Assembly (NCBI RefSeq): GCF_003812745.1
Contig: NZ_CP033831.1
Coordinates: 1,240,001-1,304,000 of the forward strand
Direction of reading: 5' to 3'
Length of the DNA stretch: 64,000 nucleotides
DNA from: Serratia sp. FDAARGOS_506
GTDB taxonomy: Bacteria > Pseudomonadota > Gammaproteobacteria > Enterobacterales > Enterobacteriaceae
Below the pieces are notes generated by a model, which had not been told where the DNA came from, did no database searches, and saw only the letters and a program-made list of their open reading frames with translations. A program made the translations under genes and the position numbers. Positions 47,476-57,255 of the stretch are shown here, piece by piece. The stretch's first letter is position 1. Every line of letters begins with the position of its first letter.

Positions 47476-48975
47476 ATGACAGCCTCCCCCGCATTTATCA
47501 CCCTGGAGAATATCAGCAAGCGATTCCCAGGCGTACTGGCATTAGACCAGATCAACCTGACGCTGAATAAAGGCGAAGTGCACTGCCTGGCCGGGCAAAA
47601 CGGCTGTGGCAAAAGCACCATCATTAAAATCATCTCCGGCGTCTATCAGCCGGAAAAAGGCGCCAATATTTCGCTGGAAGGCAAACTTTTCCACGCCCTG
47701 ACGCCACAGCTGTCCGGTTATTACGGCATACAGGTGATCTACCAAGACCTGTCGCTGTTCCCTAATCTGACGGTAGCGGAAAACATCGCCATCCACCGTT
47801 ACCTGCCCGGCGGCCGCTTCTGGGTGCGCAAGCGATTGATGCGTCAGACGGCGCTCGACGCCATGGCGCGAGTCGGCGTACGCATCGATCCTGATAAAAA
47901 GGTGGAAAAACTGTCGATCGCCGATCGGCAACTGGTGGCGATTTGCCGCGCCATCGCCGCCGAGGCGCGGCTGGTTATCATGGACGAACCGACCGCCTCG
48001 CTGACGCGCCAGGAGGTCGACGGCCTGCTGCGGGTAGTTAACGAACTGAAGGCGGCCGGCATCTGCGTGGTATTCGTCAGCCACAGATTGGATGAAGTGA
48101 TGGAAGTCGCCGATCGCATCAGCGTGATGCGCGACGGCAAGCTGGTGGGCACCTGGCCGGCCAGCGACCTGGACAGCCATGAACTGGCGTTCCTGATGAC
48201 CGGCCAACGCTTCCATTACAGCCCGCTGCCGCCGCTGCCGCCGGCCGAACAGGCGCCGCTGCTCGAGGTGCGCAACCTCAGCCGCGGCGAGAAATACCGC
48301 AACGTCAACTTGGCGCTGCGCGGCGGCGAGATCGTTTCTATCGTCGGCCTGCTCGGCGCCGGCCGCACCGAACTGTGCCTCAGCCTGTTCGGCATGACGC
48401 GGCCGGACAGCGGCGAAATCCGCATCGAGGGCCGGGCGGTGCAGCTGCACAACAACCGCGAAGCGGTGCGCCACGGCATCGGTTATGTGTCGGAGGATCG
48501 CCTGACACAGGGGTTGATCATGGAACAATCGATCTACGACAACACCATCGTCACCGTCTTCGATCGGCTGCATACCTCGCTCGGGCTACTGGATCACGCC
48601 AAGGCGACCGAGCTGGTCAACCGGCTGATCCGCGATCTGAACATCAAGGTGTCCGACAGCGCATTGCCGGTGAAAACCCTGTCCGGCGGCAACGCCCAGC
48701 GTATCGCCATCGCCAAATGGGTAGCGACCCAGCCGAAGATCCTGATCCTCGATTCGCCCACCGTCGGCGTGGATATCGCCAACAAAGAAGGGATCTACCA
48801 GATCGCGCGCGATCTGGCGCAGCTGGGCATGGCGGTGCTGATGATCTGCGACGAGATCCCGGAAGCCTATTACAACAGCCATCGGGTGATGGTGATGCGC
48901 AAGGGCGAGCTGATCGCCGAGTTTGCGCCGCACCAGAGTACCGAACAACAGATCGCCGAGGTGGTGAATGGATAA
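47476..48975 (+). CDS. Sugar ABC transporter ATP-binding protein (double domain)
   Basis: RbsA/AraG-like protein of 499 residues with two ABC domains. The first has Walker A GQNGCGKSTI (about 40), a degenerate signature (LSIADRQLVAICRA) and Walker B LVIMDEPTASL. The second has the altered Walker A GLLGAGRTEL (about 292), full signature LSGGNAQRIAIAKW and Walker B ILILDSPTVGVD. This asymmetric pattern is normal for carbohydrate importers. It overlaps the first permease by 8 nt. Confidence 0.93.
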   Translation: MTASPAFITLENISKRFPGVLALDQINLTLNKGEVHCLAGQNGCGKSTIIKIISGVYQPEKGANISLEGKLFHALTPQLSGYYGIQVIYQDLSLFPNLTVAENIAIHRYLPGGRFWVRKRLMRQTALDAMARVGVRIDPDKKVEKLSIADRQLVAICRAIAAEARLVIMDEPTASLTRQEVDGLLRVVNELKAAGICVVFVSHRLDEVMEVADRISVMRDGKLVGTWPASDLDSHELAFLMTGQRFHYSPLPPLPPAEQAPLLEVRNLSRGEKYRNVNLALRGGEIVSIVGLLGAGRTELCLSLFGMTRPDSGEIRIEGRAVQLHNNREAVRHGIGYVSEDRLTQGLIMEQSIYDNTIVTVFDRLHTSLGLLDHAKATELVNRLIRDLNIKVSDSALPVKTLSGGNAQRIAIAKWVATQPKILILDSPTVGVDIANKEGIYQIARDLAQLGMAVLMICDEIPEAYYNSHRVMVMRKGELIAEFAPHQSTEQQIAEVVNG

Positions 48976-49957
48976 GTCATTATTGGCCCGCCTGGCCGGG
49001 CGGCACGAGTTTTATCTCGGCCTGTTGGTGCTGCTGCTGGCGATCGGCCTGAGCGCCGGCACCGACGAATTTCTGACGCTCGGCAACCTGACCGACGTCG
49101 CCACCAGCTACGCCATTCTCGGCATCCTGGCCTGCGGGCTGTTCGTGGTGCTGATCGCCGGCGGCATCGACATTTCGTTCCCGGCGGTCACCGCCATCGC
49201 CCAGTATGTGATGGCCAGCTGGGTGATCCAGCACGGCGGCAGCTTCCCGCTGGCGTTCGCCCTGGCGATCGGCGTCGGCCTGCTGCTCGGGCTGGTGAAC
49301 GGTTTTCTGGTGTACTGGCTGAAGGTGCCGGCGATCATCATCACCATCGCCACCCTTAACCTGTTCTATGGCCTGCTGGTGTACGCCACTAACGGCACCT
49401 GGCTTTACGGCTTCCCGGACTGGTTCATGAACGGCATCAACTGGTTCTCGTTCCAGGGCGCCGACGGCTACGACTACGGCCTGACGCTGCCGCTGCTGTG
49501 CCTGCTGGCGACCATCGTCGTTACCGGCGTGCTGATGAACCGCACCCGGCTGGGGCGCCAGATCTACGCCATGGGCGGCAACCGCGACGCCGCGTCGCGC
49601 CTGGGGTTGAACCTGCTGCGGCTGCATTTTTGCGTCTACGGCTACATGGGCATTCTGGCCGGCGTCGCGGCGGTGGTGCAGGCGCAGATCACTCAGTCGG
49701 TGGCCCCCAATTCGCTGCTCGGGTTCGAGCTGACGGTATTGGCGGCGGTGGTGCTGGGCGGTACCAGCATGAGCGGCGGCCGCGGCTCGTTGACCGGCAC
49801 CCTGCTCGGCGTGGTGTTGCTGGCCTTCCTGCAGAACGGACTGACGCTGCTCAGCGTCTCAGCCTATTGGCACCAGGTATTCAGCGGCGCGATCATTTTG
49901 ATCAGCATCAGCACCACCGCCTGGAACGAAAAACGCAAGCTGCTCAAGGAGATCTGA
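48968..49957 (+). CDS. Sugar ABC transporter permease 1
   Basis: BPD_transp_2-type (RbsC-like) permease of 329 residues with about eight to ten hydrophobic helices. Family stretches are ILACGLFVVLIAGGIDISFPAVTAIA, YAMGGNRDAASRLGLNL (EAA-like cytoplasmic loop) and LAAVVLGGTSMSGGRGSLTGTLLG. It starts inside the end of the ATPase gene and is followed after 1 bp by the second permease, suggesting a heterodimeric channel. Confidence 0.92.
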   Translation: MDKSLLARLAGRHEFYLGLLVLLLAIGLSAGTDEFLTLGNLTDVATSYAILGILACGLFVVLIAGGIDISFPAVTAIAQYVMASWVIQHGGSFPLAFALAIGVGLLLGLVNGFLVYWLKVPAIIITIATLNLFYGLLVYATNGTWLYGFPDWFMNGINWFSFQGADGYDYGLTLPLLCLLATIVVTGVLMNRTRLGRQIYAMGGNRDAASRLGLNLLRLHFCVYGYMGILAGVAAVVQAQITQSVAPNSLLGFELTVLAAVVLGGTSMSGGRGSLTGTLLGVVLLAFLQNGLTLLSVSAYWHQVFSGAIILISISTTAWNEKRKLLKEI

Positions 49958-49958
49958 C

Positions 49959-50912
49959 ATGACGCAGTTAACTCGGTTGATCCCAAACGATCGGATCATT
50001 CGCCTGCAGGGCGCGATCATCATCGCGGTGGCGCTGCTCTTCGCCGGGCTGCTCGGATCGCGCTTCTTCAGCCTCGGCAACTTCCAGTCGATCGCCTCGC
50101 AGCTGCCGATCCTCGGCCTGCTGGCGCTCGGCATGGGCATCACCATGCTGACCGGCGGCATCAACCTGTCGATCATCGCCGGCGCCAACGCCTGTTCGCT
50201 GGTGATGGCGGCGATCATCGTCAGCCATCCCGATCAGCCGTTGTTCCTGGTGCTGGCACTGTTGGCCGGCCTGCTGGTGGCAGTGGCGATCGGCGCGCTG
50301 AACGGCGTGCTGGTGGCCTGGATCGACGTTTCGCCAATCCTCGCCTCGCTCGGCACCATGACGCTGATCACCGGCCTGAACATCCTGCTGTCCAACGGCG
50401 CGGTGATCTCCGGCTTCCCGGCGGCGATTCAATTTCTCGGCAACGGCGCCGTGCTCGGCGTACCGGTGGCGCTGATCCTGTTCCTGCTGGTGGCAGCCGG
50501 GCTGTGGCTGCTGTTGGAGCACACCACGCTGGGCCGCAGCCTGTACCTGATCGGCTCCAACGAACAGGCCACCCGCTTCAGCGGCGTGAACACCGCGCGG
50601 GTGCAGATCGCGGTGTATATCCTGTCGGCGCTGCTCGGCTGGGGCGCCGCCCTGCTGATGATGGCTAAATTCAACTCGGCCAAGGCCGGCTACGGCGAAT
50701 CTTATCTGCTGGTGACCATTCTGGCCTCGGTGCTGGGCGGCATTAACCCGGACGGCGGTTTCGGCCGTATTCTGGGGCTGGTGCTGGCGCTGATCGTGCT
50801 GCAAATGTTGGAAAGCGGCCTCAATCTGCTGGGGGTCAGCAGCTACCTGACCATGGCCCTGTGGGGCGGCGTGCTGATCCTGTTTATCGCGTTACAGAAT
50901 CGAAAAGTTTAG
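49959..50912 (+). CDS. Sugar ABC transporter permease 2
   Basis: Second RbsC-like permease, 317 residues, with LLALGMGITMLTGGINLSIIAGANACSL, YLIGSNEQATRFSGVNTARV (EAA-like loop) and LASVLGGINPDGGFGRILGLVLAL. The organisation with two permeases is that of the AI-2 and rhamnose-type importers. It is followed by a 279 bp structured gap before the kinase gene. Confidence 0.92.
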   Translation: MTQLTRLIPNDRIIRLQGAIIIAVALLFAGLLGSRFFSLGNFQSIASQLPILGLLALGMGITMLTGGINLSIIAGANACSLVMAAIIVSHPDQPLFLVLALLAGLLVAVAIGALNGVLVAWIDVSPILASLGTMTLITGLNILLSNGAVISGFPAAIQFLGNGAVLGVPVALILFLLVAAGLWLLLEHTTLGRSLYLIGSNEQATRFSGVNTARVQIAVYILSALLGWGAALLMMAKFNSAKAGYGESYLLVTILASVLGGINPDGGFGRILGLVLALIVLQMLESGLNLLGVSSYLTMALWGGVLILFIALQNRKV

Positions 50913-50948
50913 GTTGCGCCCCGTCATTGAACGTGGCGCCGACGCAGA

Positions 50949-51139
50949 CCCAAAATTCCGCTATCAAGGCGGAAGGTGCAGGGCATAGCGAGTCTATGTC
51001 CAAACCTGACAACGCAGAAAGCGGGATTTTGGGGCGAGTCCCTTCGGGCTGGGGCCATTTAAGCGCGCAGCATCGTTATTCACCGCTTATTTGGGCCCAC
51101 CAAACTTCACGGCTCACGCCTTGCTTCGCGCTTAAATGA
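50949..51139. repeat. Structured intergenic repeat between permease 2 and kinase genes
   Basis: Within this stretch CCCAAAATTCCGC (50949-50961) pairs with GCGGGATTTTGGG (51021-51033), and CATTTAAGCGCG (51056-51067) pairs perfectly with CGCGCTTAAATG (51127-51138). No coding frame is convincing. It resembles a dispersed non-coding repeat inserted in the operon; whether transcription runs through it is open. It is different in sequence from the element at 1136-1940. Confidence 0.55.
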
Positions 51140-51191
51140 CCGCCAGCGGCGCTCACGGGCAATGGCGAGGCACAACCTTTAGGAGAAAATA

Positions 51192-52829
51192 ATGGCGAGC
51201 TATTTTATTGGCGTAGATGTGGGCACCGGAAGCGCGCGCGCGGGCGTATTCGATCTCAATGGCCGCATGGTCGGCCAGGCCAGCCGGGCCATCGATCTGT
51301 ACCGGCCGAAGGCGGATTTCGTCGAGCAGTCGTCGGATAACATCTGGCAGGCGGTGTGCAATGCGGTGCGCGACGCGGTCAACCAGGCCGACATCAACCC
51401 GATCCAGGTCAAAGGGCTGGGCTTCGACGCCACCTGTTCGCTGGTGGTGCTGGATAAAGAAGGCAAACCGCTGACCGTCAGCCCCTCCGGCCGCACCGAA
51501 CAGAACATCATCGTGTGGATGGATCACCGGGCGATCGCCCAGGCCGAGCGCATCAATGCCACCAAACACCGGGTGCTGGACTTCGTCGGCGGCATTATCT
51601 CGCCGGAGATGCAGACGCCGAAACTGCTGTGGCTGAAACAGCACATGCCCACCACCTGGGCCAACGCCGGTTACCTGTTCGATCTGCCGGACTTCCTCAC
51701 CTGGCGCGCCACCCAGGACGCCACCCGTTCGCTGTGCTCGACGGTGTGCAAGTGGACCTATCTCGGCCACGAACAGCGCTGGGACAAGAGCTACTTCCAG
51801 CAGATCGGGCTGGAAGACGTGCTGGAACATGACGCGGCCAAGATCGGCAGCGACGTCAAAATGATGGGCGAGCCGCTGGGCCACGGCCTGACCCAGCGCG
51901 CCGCCGGCGAGATGGGGCTGATCGCCGGCACGGCGGTGAGCGTGTCGATCATCGACGCCCACGCCGGCACTCTCGGCACGCTGGGCGCCACCGGCGTCTC
52001 CGGTGAGGTGGCCGACTTCAACCGCCGCGTCGCGCTGATCGGCGGCACCTCCACCGGCCACATGGCGATGTCGCGCACCGCGCGCTTTATCGGCGGCGTC
52101 TGGGGGCCGTATTACTCGGCGATCCTGCCGGAATACTGGCTGAACGAGGGCGGCCAGTCCGCCACCGGCGCGCTGATCGACCACGTCATCCAGTCGCACC
52201 CGTGCTACCCGGAGCTGCTGGCGCAGGCGAAAACCCAGGGCCAGACCATCTATGAAGTGCTGAACGCCATTCTGCGCCGCATGGCCGGCGAGCCGGAGAA
52301 TATCGCCTTCCTGACGCAGGACATCCATATGCTGCCGTACTTCCACGGCAACCGCTCGCCGCGCGCCAACCCGACGCTGACCGGCATCCTGACCGGGCTG
52401 AAGCTGTCGCGCACGCCGGAGGACATGGCGCTGCACTACCTGGCCACCATTCAGGCCATCGCGCTCGGCACCCGCCACATCATCGAAACCATGAACCACA
52501 GCGGCTACAGCATCGACACCATCATGGCCAGCGGCGGCGGCACCAAGAACCCGATCTTCGTGCAGGAGCACGCCAACGCCACCGGCTGCGCCATGCTGCT
52601 GCCGGAGGAGAGCGAAGCGATGCTGCTGGGCGGCGCCATGATGGGCACCGTGGCGGCGGGCGTGTTCGACACCCTGCCGGAGGCGATGAGCGCCATGAGC
52701 CGCATCGGCAAGACGGTCACGCCGCAGACCAACCAGATAAAAAGCTACTACGACCGCAAATACCGGGTATTCCACGAGCTGTACAACGACCACATGAAAT
52801 ACCGCCGGTTGATGCAGGAGGAGGCGTGA
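51192..52829 (+). CDS. FGGY-family carbohydrate kinase (YpCarbK/D-ribulokinase-like)
   Basis: Sugar kinase of 545 residues with N-terminal GVDVGTGSARAGVFD (phosphate loop), GLGFDATCSLVV, the substrate-region WMDHRA, and C-terminal GGGTKNPIFVQEHANATG. The length and the WMDHRAIAQAERIN motif place it in the subgroup with Yersinia YpCarbK and the eukaryotic FGGY proteins, for which D-ribulokinase activity has been reported. D-ribulose or a related ketopentose is thus the likely substrate. AGGAG precedes the ATG. The stop overlaps the SIS gene start. Confidence 0.87.
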   Translation: MASYFIGVDVGTGSARAGVFDLNGRMVGQASRAIDLYRPKADFVEQSSDNIWQAVCNAVRDAVNQADINPIQVKGLGFDATCSLVVLDKEGKPLTVSPSGRTEQNIIVWMDHRAIAQAERINATKHRVLDFVGGIISPEMQTPKLLWLKQHMPTTWANAGYLFDLPDFLTWRATQDATRSLCSTVCKWTYLGHEQRWDKSYFQQIGLEDVLEHDAAKIGSDVKMMGEPLGHGLTQRAAGEMGLIAGTAVSVSIIDAHAGTLGTLGATGVSGEVADFNRRVALIGGTSTGHMAMSRTARFIGGVWGPYYSAILPEYWLNEGGQSATGALIDHVIQSHPCYPELLAQAKTQGQTIYEVLNAILRRMAGEPENIAFLTQDIHMLPYFHGNRSPRANPTLTGILTGLKLSRTPEDMALHYLATIQAIALGTRHIIETMNHSGYSIDTIMASGGGTKNPIFVQEHANATGCAMLLPEESEAMLLGGAMMGTVAAGVFDTLPEAMSAMSRIGKTVTPQTNQIKSYYDRKYRVFHELYNDHMKYRRLMQEEA

Positions 52830-53428
52830 TGCAGCAGGAATGGCGGCAGGCTGTGCAGGGTTGGCAAACCTACAGCCAGGAGCTGGCGCAGCTGGGCGAG
52901 CGCCTCGACGCGCGCACCTGGCAGCGGCTGCTGGCGCTGCTGGCCGACTGCCGCGGTAAAATCGCCGTCACCGGCGTCGGCACCTCGGGGATTGCGGCGC
53001 GCAAGATAGCCCACATGCTGGCCTGCGTGGAACGGCCGGCGGTCTACCTCGACGCCACCGGCGCGGCGCACGGCGATCTGGGTTTTCTGCGCGCCGACGA
53101 TCTGCTGATCCTGATCTCGCGCGGCGGCAATTCCGACGAGCTGACCCGACTGCTGCCGACGCTGCAGGCCAAGGGCGTGACGCTGATCGCGGTGACGGAA
53201 AACCCGCATTCCGCCATCGCGCAGGCGGCGCAGCTGACGATCGCCACCGGGGTGCAAAAGGAGATAGATCCGCTGAACATGCTGGCCACCACCTCAATTG
53301 TGCTGGTGTTGGCGATCTTCGACGCCGCCTGTGCCTGCCTGATGGCGCGCAGCGGTTACGATAAGGACACCTTGCTGGCGGTGCATCCGGGCGGTGGCGT
53401 GGGGAAAAGCTTGCGGGAGGAAAACTGA
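52829..53428 (+). CDS. SIS-domain sugar-phosphate isomerase-like protein
   Basis: Single SIS domain of 199 residues resembling the isomerase half of KdsD/GutQ (arabinose-5-phosphate isomerases) without the CBS domains. Conserved are GAAHGDLGFL (79-87), Glu104 in SRGGNSDEL, Glu145 in VQKEIDP, and His186 in AVHPGGGVGKSL, which correspond to E. coli KdsD E111, E152 and H193. KdsD Lys59 (GMGKSG) is Thr52 here (GVGTSG), so the reaction may differ. It overlaps the kinase stop (TGATG) and probably acts on the kinase product. A GTG one codon earlier is an alternative start. Confidence 0.8.
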   Translation: MQQEWRQAVQGWQTYSQELAQLGERLDARTWQRLLALLADCRGKIAVTGVGTSGIAARKIAHMLACVERPAVYLDATGAAHGDLGFLRADDLLILISRGGNSDELTRLLPTLQAKGVTLIAVTENPHSAIAQAAQLTIATGVQKEIDPLNMLATTSIVLVLAIFDAACACLMARSGYDKDTLLAVHPGGGVGKSLREEN

Positions 53429-53456
53429 GGGCCCGACACGGCGGGCCCGGCAGACA

Positions 53457-54203
53457 TTACAGCGGCATGTAGATATCGAAACGGTGGCTTTTGGTCAGCG
53501 TGGCGGCATGCGCCGGCACGTCGGCCAACGGCGGCGCGTAGTCCGGGCGTTTCACCACCACGCGCTTGGTCGCCAAGCGGCGGGCCGGTTCCAGCAGGCC
53601 GTCGGCGTCATCGTCGCTGCCCACCAGCGATTGAAACACCCGCATCTCTTTCTTCACCAACGCGCTTTTCTGCTTGTGCGGAAACATCGGATCGAGATAC
53701 ACCACCTCGGGGCGCGGGCTGAGATCCGCCAGCGCCGTCAGGCTGGAGGCATGCAGCAGCGTCAGACGCTCGCGCAGCCACGGGCCGATTTCCGCATCCT
53801 GATAACCGCGCTGCAGGCCATCGTCCAGCAACGCCGCCACCACCGGATTGCGCTCCAGCATCCGCACCCGGCAGCCCAGCGCCGCCAGCACGAAGGCGTC
53901 GCGCCCCAGCCCGGCGGTAGCGTCCACCACGTCCGGCAGGTAGCTGCCCTTGATGCCGACTGCCTTGGCCACCGCCTCGCCGCGGCCGCCGCCGAAGCGG
54001 CGCCGGTGCGCCATGGTGCCGGTGACGAAATCGACGTAGATCCCACCGAGCTTAGGCTCGTCGCGCTTGCGCAGCTCCAGCCGCTGCGGGGTCAGTACCA
54101 GCGCCATCGACGCGTCCTCGTCGGACGTCAGCTGCCAGCGCTGCGCCAAAACAGACAAGGCGCCGGGATCGGCGCCTGCTTCACACAATAAACACACGCT
54201 CAC
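53457..54203 (-). CDS. rsmJ: 16S rRNA (guanine1516-N2)-methyltransferase RsmJ
   Basis: SAM-dependent rRNA methyltransferase (YhiQ), 248 residues. The SAM motif [19 protein letters not shown] is near 95, followed by [18 protein letters not shown], and the catalytic loop reads [24 protein letters not shown]. It lies 8 bp downstream of prlC, the same order and orientation as in E. coli. Confidence 0.95.
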   Translation of the reverse strand: MSVCLLCEAGADPGALSVLAQRWQLTSDEDASMALVLTPQRLELRKRDEPKLGGIYVDFVTGTMAHRRRFGGGRGEAVAKAVGIKGSYLPDVVDATAGLGRDAFVLAALGCRVRMLERNPVVAALLDDGLQRGYQDAEIGPWLRERLTLLHASSLTALADLSPRPEVVYLDPMFPHKQKSALVKKEMRVFQSLVGSDDDADGLLEPARRLATKRVVVKRPDYAPPLADVPAHAATLTKSHRFDIYMPL

Positions 54204-54211
54204 GTGTCGGG

Positions 54212-56254
54212 TTATCCTTTAATGCCGTAATGGCGCAGCATAGCATCCAGCTGCGGCTCGCGGCCACGGAAGCGTTTGAACAGCGCCATCGGCTCTTCCG
54301 AACCGCCGCGCGACAGGATGTTGTCGAGGAAGGATTTGCCGGTTTCGGCATTGAAAATTCCCTCTTCTTCGAAGCGCGAGTAGGCGTCGGCCGACAGCAC
54401 TTCCGCCCACAGGTAGCTGTAGTAACCCGCCGCATAGCCGCCGGCGAAGATGTGGCTGAAGGCGTGCGGGAAGCGGCCCCAGCTTGGCGAAGGCACCACC
54501 GCCACCATTTTCTTCACTTCCGCCAGCGTCGGCAGGATCTGCGCCCCTTTTTCCGGGCTGTATTCGAAGTGCATGCGGAAATCGAACAGGCCGAACTCAA
54601 GCTGGCGCAGGATGAACAGCGCCGCCTGGTAATTCTTGGCCGCCAGCAGCTTGTCGAGCATAGCTTTCGGCAGCGGCTCGCCGCTCTGGTAGTGGCCGGA
54701 GATAAACGCCAGCGCTTCCGGCTCCCAGCACCAGTTTTCCATAAACTGGCTCGGCAGTTCGACCGCATCCCACGGCACCCCGTTGATACCGGAGACGCCG
54801 GCAGTATCGATCTGCGTCAGCATGTGGTGCAGACCGTGGCCGAACTCGTGGAACAGCGTGGTCACTTCGTTATGGGTGAACAGCGCCGGCTGATCGCCCA
54901 GCGGGCGGTTGAAGTTGCAGGTCAGGTAAGCGACCGGTTTTTGCAGCGTGCCGTCGGCCTTGCGCAGGCTGCCGACGCAGTCGTCCATCCAGGCGCCGCC
55001 GCGTTTGTTTTCGCGGGCGTACAGATCGAGATAGAAGCTTCCGCGCAGCTCGCCGTTAGCGTCGAACAGATCGAAGAAGCGCACGTCCGGATGCCAGGTT
55101 TCCACGTCTTTACGCTCTTTGGCGGTGATGCCGTAGATGCGTTTCACCACTTCGAACAGCCCTTCCACCACCCGCTGTTCCGGGAAGTACGGGCGCAGCT
55201 GCTCGTCGCTGATGGAGAACAGGTGCTGCTTCTGTTTTTCGCCGTAATAGGTGATGTCCCAGGCTTCAAGCTCGTCCACGCCATAGTGCTGTTTGGCGAA
55301 GGCGCGCAGCTGCGCCAGCTCCTGCTCGGCCTGCGGGCGGGCGCGCTTGGCCAGATCGCTCAGGAAGCCGATCACCTGCTCCGGGCTTTCCGCCATTTTG
55401 GTCGCCAGCGACTTGTCGGCGTAGGTGTCGAAGCCCAGCAACTGAGCCAGCTCGTGGCGCAGCGCCAGCGTTTCCGCCATCACTTCGCTGTTGTCCCATT
55501 TGCCGGCGTTCGGCCCCTGATCGGAGGCGCGGGTGGCGAAGGCGCGGTACATCTCTTCACGCAGCGCGCGGTTGTCGGCATAGGTCAACACCGGCAGGTA
55601 GCTCGGCATATCCAACGTCAGCAGCCAGCCTTCCTGCTCTTTGGCCTGCGCCATCGCCTGTGCCTGCGCCAGGGCGCTCTCCGGCAGGCCGCTCAGCTCG
55701 GCTTCGTCGGTAATCAGTTTGCTCCAGCCCATGGTGGCGTCGAGCACGTTGTTGCTGTAGGTGGAACCCAGTTCGGACAGGCGCGCGACGATCTCGCCGT
55801 AGCGCTGCTGTTTATCCGCCGACAGGCCGATGCCCGACAGTTCGAAATCGCGCAGCGCGTTGTCCACCGCCTTGCGCTGCGGCACGCTCAGCGCCTCGAA
55901 CGCCGCGCCTTCTTTCAGGCTGCGGTAAGCCTGGTACAGCCCTTCGTGCTGGCCGACCCAGGTGCCGTATTCAGACAGCAGCGGCAGCGCCTGCTCATAG
56001 GCGGCGCGCAGCTCCGGGCTGTTTTTCACCGAGTTCAGATGCCCGATCGGCGACCAGATGCGCGACAGGCGATCGTCCGACTCCGCCAGCGGCTGACACA
56101 GGTTATCCCAGGTGAACGGCCCCGGCTGCGCCACCACGCGCTCTACCGCGGCGCGGCAGTCCGCCAGCGCGGATTGCACCGCAGGCACGATATCTTCAGG
56201 GCGGATCGCCGAGAACGGCGGCAGGGAAAACGGGGTCAGCAACGGATTTGTCAT
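54212..56254 (-). CDS. prlC: Oligopeptidase A
   Basis: Cytoplasmic zinc metallopeptidase of the M3 family, 680 residues, the E. coli length. The start [22 protein letters not shown] at 56254 matches E. coli closely and has AGGA upstream; in-frame codons beyond it to 56287 are not used. The zinc motif is H-E-F-G-H in [16 protein letters not shown] (about 465-480), with the downstream Glu in [10 protein letters not shown]. It degrades oligopeptides such as cleaved signal peptides. Confidence 0.96.
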   Translation of the reverse strand: MTNPLLTPFSLPPFSAIRPEDIVPAVQSALADCRAAVERVVAQPGPFTWDNLCQPLAESDDRLSRIWSPIGHLNSVKNSPELRAAYEQALPLLSEYGTWVGQHEGLYQAYRSLKEGAAFEALSVPQRKAVDNALRDFELSGIGLSADKQQRYGEIVARLSELGSTYSNNVLDATMGWSKLITDEAELSGLPESALAQAQAMAQAKEQEGWLLTLDMPSYLPVLTYADNRALREEMYRAFATRASDQGPNAGKWDNSEVMAETLALRHELAQLLGFDTYADKSLATKMAESPEQVIGFLSDLAKRARPQAEQELAQLRAFAKQHYGVDELEAWDITYYGEKQKQHLFSISDEQLRPYFPEQRVVEGLFEVVKRIYGITAKERKDVETWHPDVRFFDLFDANGELRGSFYLDLYARENKRGGAWMDDCVGSLRKADGTLQKPVAYLTCNFNRPLGDQPALFTHNEVTTLFHEFGHGLHHMLTQIDTAGVSGINGVPWDAVELPSQFMENWCWEPEALAFISGHYQSGEPLPKAMLDKLLAAKNYQAALFILRQLEFGLFDFRMHFEYSPEKGAQILPTLAEVKKMVAVVPSPSWGRFPHAFSHIFAGGYAAGYYSYLWAEVLSADAYSRFEEEGIFNAETGKSFLDNILSRGGSEEPMALFKRFRGREPQLDAMLRHYGIKG

Positions 56255-56372
56255 AGGGCAGTCCTGATTAGCGTTGGGGCCCGCCACGAGGGCGAGCCTT
56301 AAAATGCGTATGAATCTCTAACATGGAGCCAGGCAGCAGGAAAATCAATGCCCGGCGTTGATCGTTCGTGCC

Positions 56373-56834
56373 TTAAACGGCGCTTTGGCGGATGCGGGCG
56401 GCCAGCGCCGCCAACTGTTCGTCGTCGGCGCGCGCGGCGTCGTGGGAGGAGATATAGCCCTCGTAACGTTCGAAAAACTTCGGCGAGGTCGATTCGATCG
56501 GCCGCCACTGCTCCAGCGACGCGGTGCCGTGCAGCGGGATCAGTTTGGCGTGCACATGATCGACGCCGTAGCCTTCGAACACCATGCCGCAGCGGCCGAC
56601 GTCGTCGAACGCGCGGTCCAGCTGCTTCGCCACCCGCTTGGTCGCCAGCATCAACGAGCTCAACACCTCGTCCGGCAGGTCAAAGGCGTAGCTCGGGTGG
56701 TGCGCCTTGGGGATCACCACGCTGAAACCGTCGGTGTTGGGAAAGATGGACAGGAAGGCCAGATGGTTGTCGTCTTCCCAGATTTTATGGCACGGCGTCT
56801 TGCCCGCCACGATGTCGCAAAAAATGCAGCTCAT
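56373..56834 (-). CDS. HIT-family protein with altered histidine triad
   Basis: Nucleotide hydrolase/transferase fold of 153 residues. It opens with the zinc-site-like CIFCDIVAGKTPCHKIWEDD and carries the triad region as HVHAKLIPLHG, so the third histidine of HxHxH is Lys. The middle histidine, the usual nucleophile, is kept. The ATG at 56834 follows AAGGAG; in-frame residues before it are not family-like. It lies between prlC and the ASCH gene, an insertion relative to E. coli. A diadenosine-polyphosphate or AMP-adduct substrate is possible but unproven. Confidence 0.85.
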   Translation of the reverse strand: MSCIFCDIVAGKTPCHKIWEDDNHLAFLSIFPNTDGFSVVIPKAHHPSYAFDLPDEVLSSLMLATKRVAKQLDRAFDDVGRCGMVFEGYGVDHVHAKLIPLHGTASLEQWRPIESTSPKFFERYEGYISSHDAARADDEQLAALAARIRQSAV

Positions 56835-56850
56835 CCTTTCTCCTTGTGAT

Positions 56851-57255
56851 TCACAGCGTTTCAACCAGTTCGAACTCTTCGAACACCAGCCACATGTCCG
56901 GCGCAAAAGTGCCCTCGCGGGTAAAGAACGCCTGATGCCCCTGGCGCCAAAACGCCAGGCTTTTGTCGCCTTCGCCCTCCTTGGCCGCCATCTCGGCGGT
57001 CACCCGATCATAGCGCACCAGGCGCAGCGCCAGGGTTTTGATCACGCAGGCCGGTTCGCCGCGGCCGTCGAGAATAATGTTATCGTCGCCGACCATCGGC
57101 GTTTGCTCCCGGCGATAGCTCGCATAAGAACAGCAAGTGGCGGTCTTCTCCCCGCTCAGCACCAACTGCAGCAGTTCATCGGCCAGCTCGGGGCCGTCGC
57201 CGAACGCCCAGCGCGCCGCGTCGGGGTAGTTCGCCAAAATCGCCTGTTTGCTCAT
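56851..57255 (-). CDS. ASCH-domain protein
   Basis: Protein of 134 residues with the ASCH fold (PUA-like): a helical start (LANYPDAARWAFGDGPELADELLQLVLSGEKTATC), then strands with GDDNIILDGRGEPACVIKTLALRLV and the conserved closing ...MWLVFEEFELVE. ASCH proteins bind RNA or modified nucleosides; E. coli YqfB is an N4-acetylcytidine amidohydrolase, but this protein is longer and its activity is unknown. The ATG at 57255 is favoured (AAAGGG upstream). It lies 16 bp ahead of the HIT gene and probably shares its transcript. Confidence 0.82.
   Translation of the reverse strand: MSKQAILANYPDAARWAFGDGPELADELLQLVLSGEKTATCCSYASYRREQTPMVGDDNIILDGRGEPACVIKTLALRLVRYDRVTAEMAAKEGEGDKSLAFWRQGHQAFFTREGTFAPDMWLVFEEFELVETL

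Noticed and set aside
51153-52793. A 546-codon minus-strand open frame opposite the kinase gene
   Set aside because: It is a shadow of the FGGY kinase, which has all expected motifs.
54230-56302. A 690-codon plus-strand open frame opposite prlC
   Set aside because: prlC has full conservation and the HEFGH zinc motif. The antisense frame has no family features.
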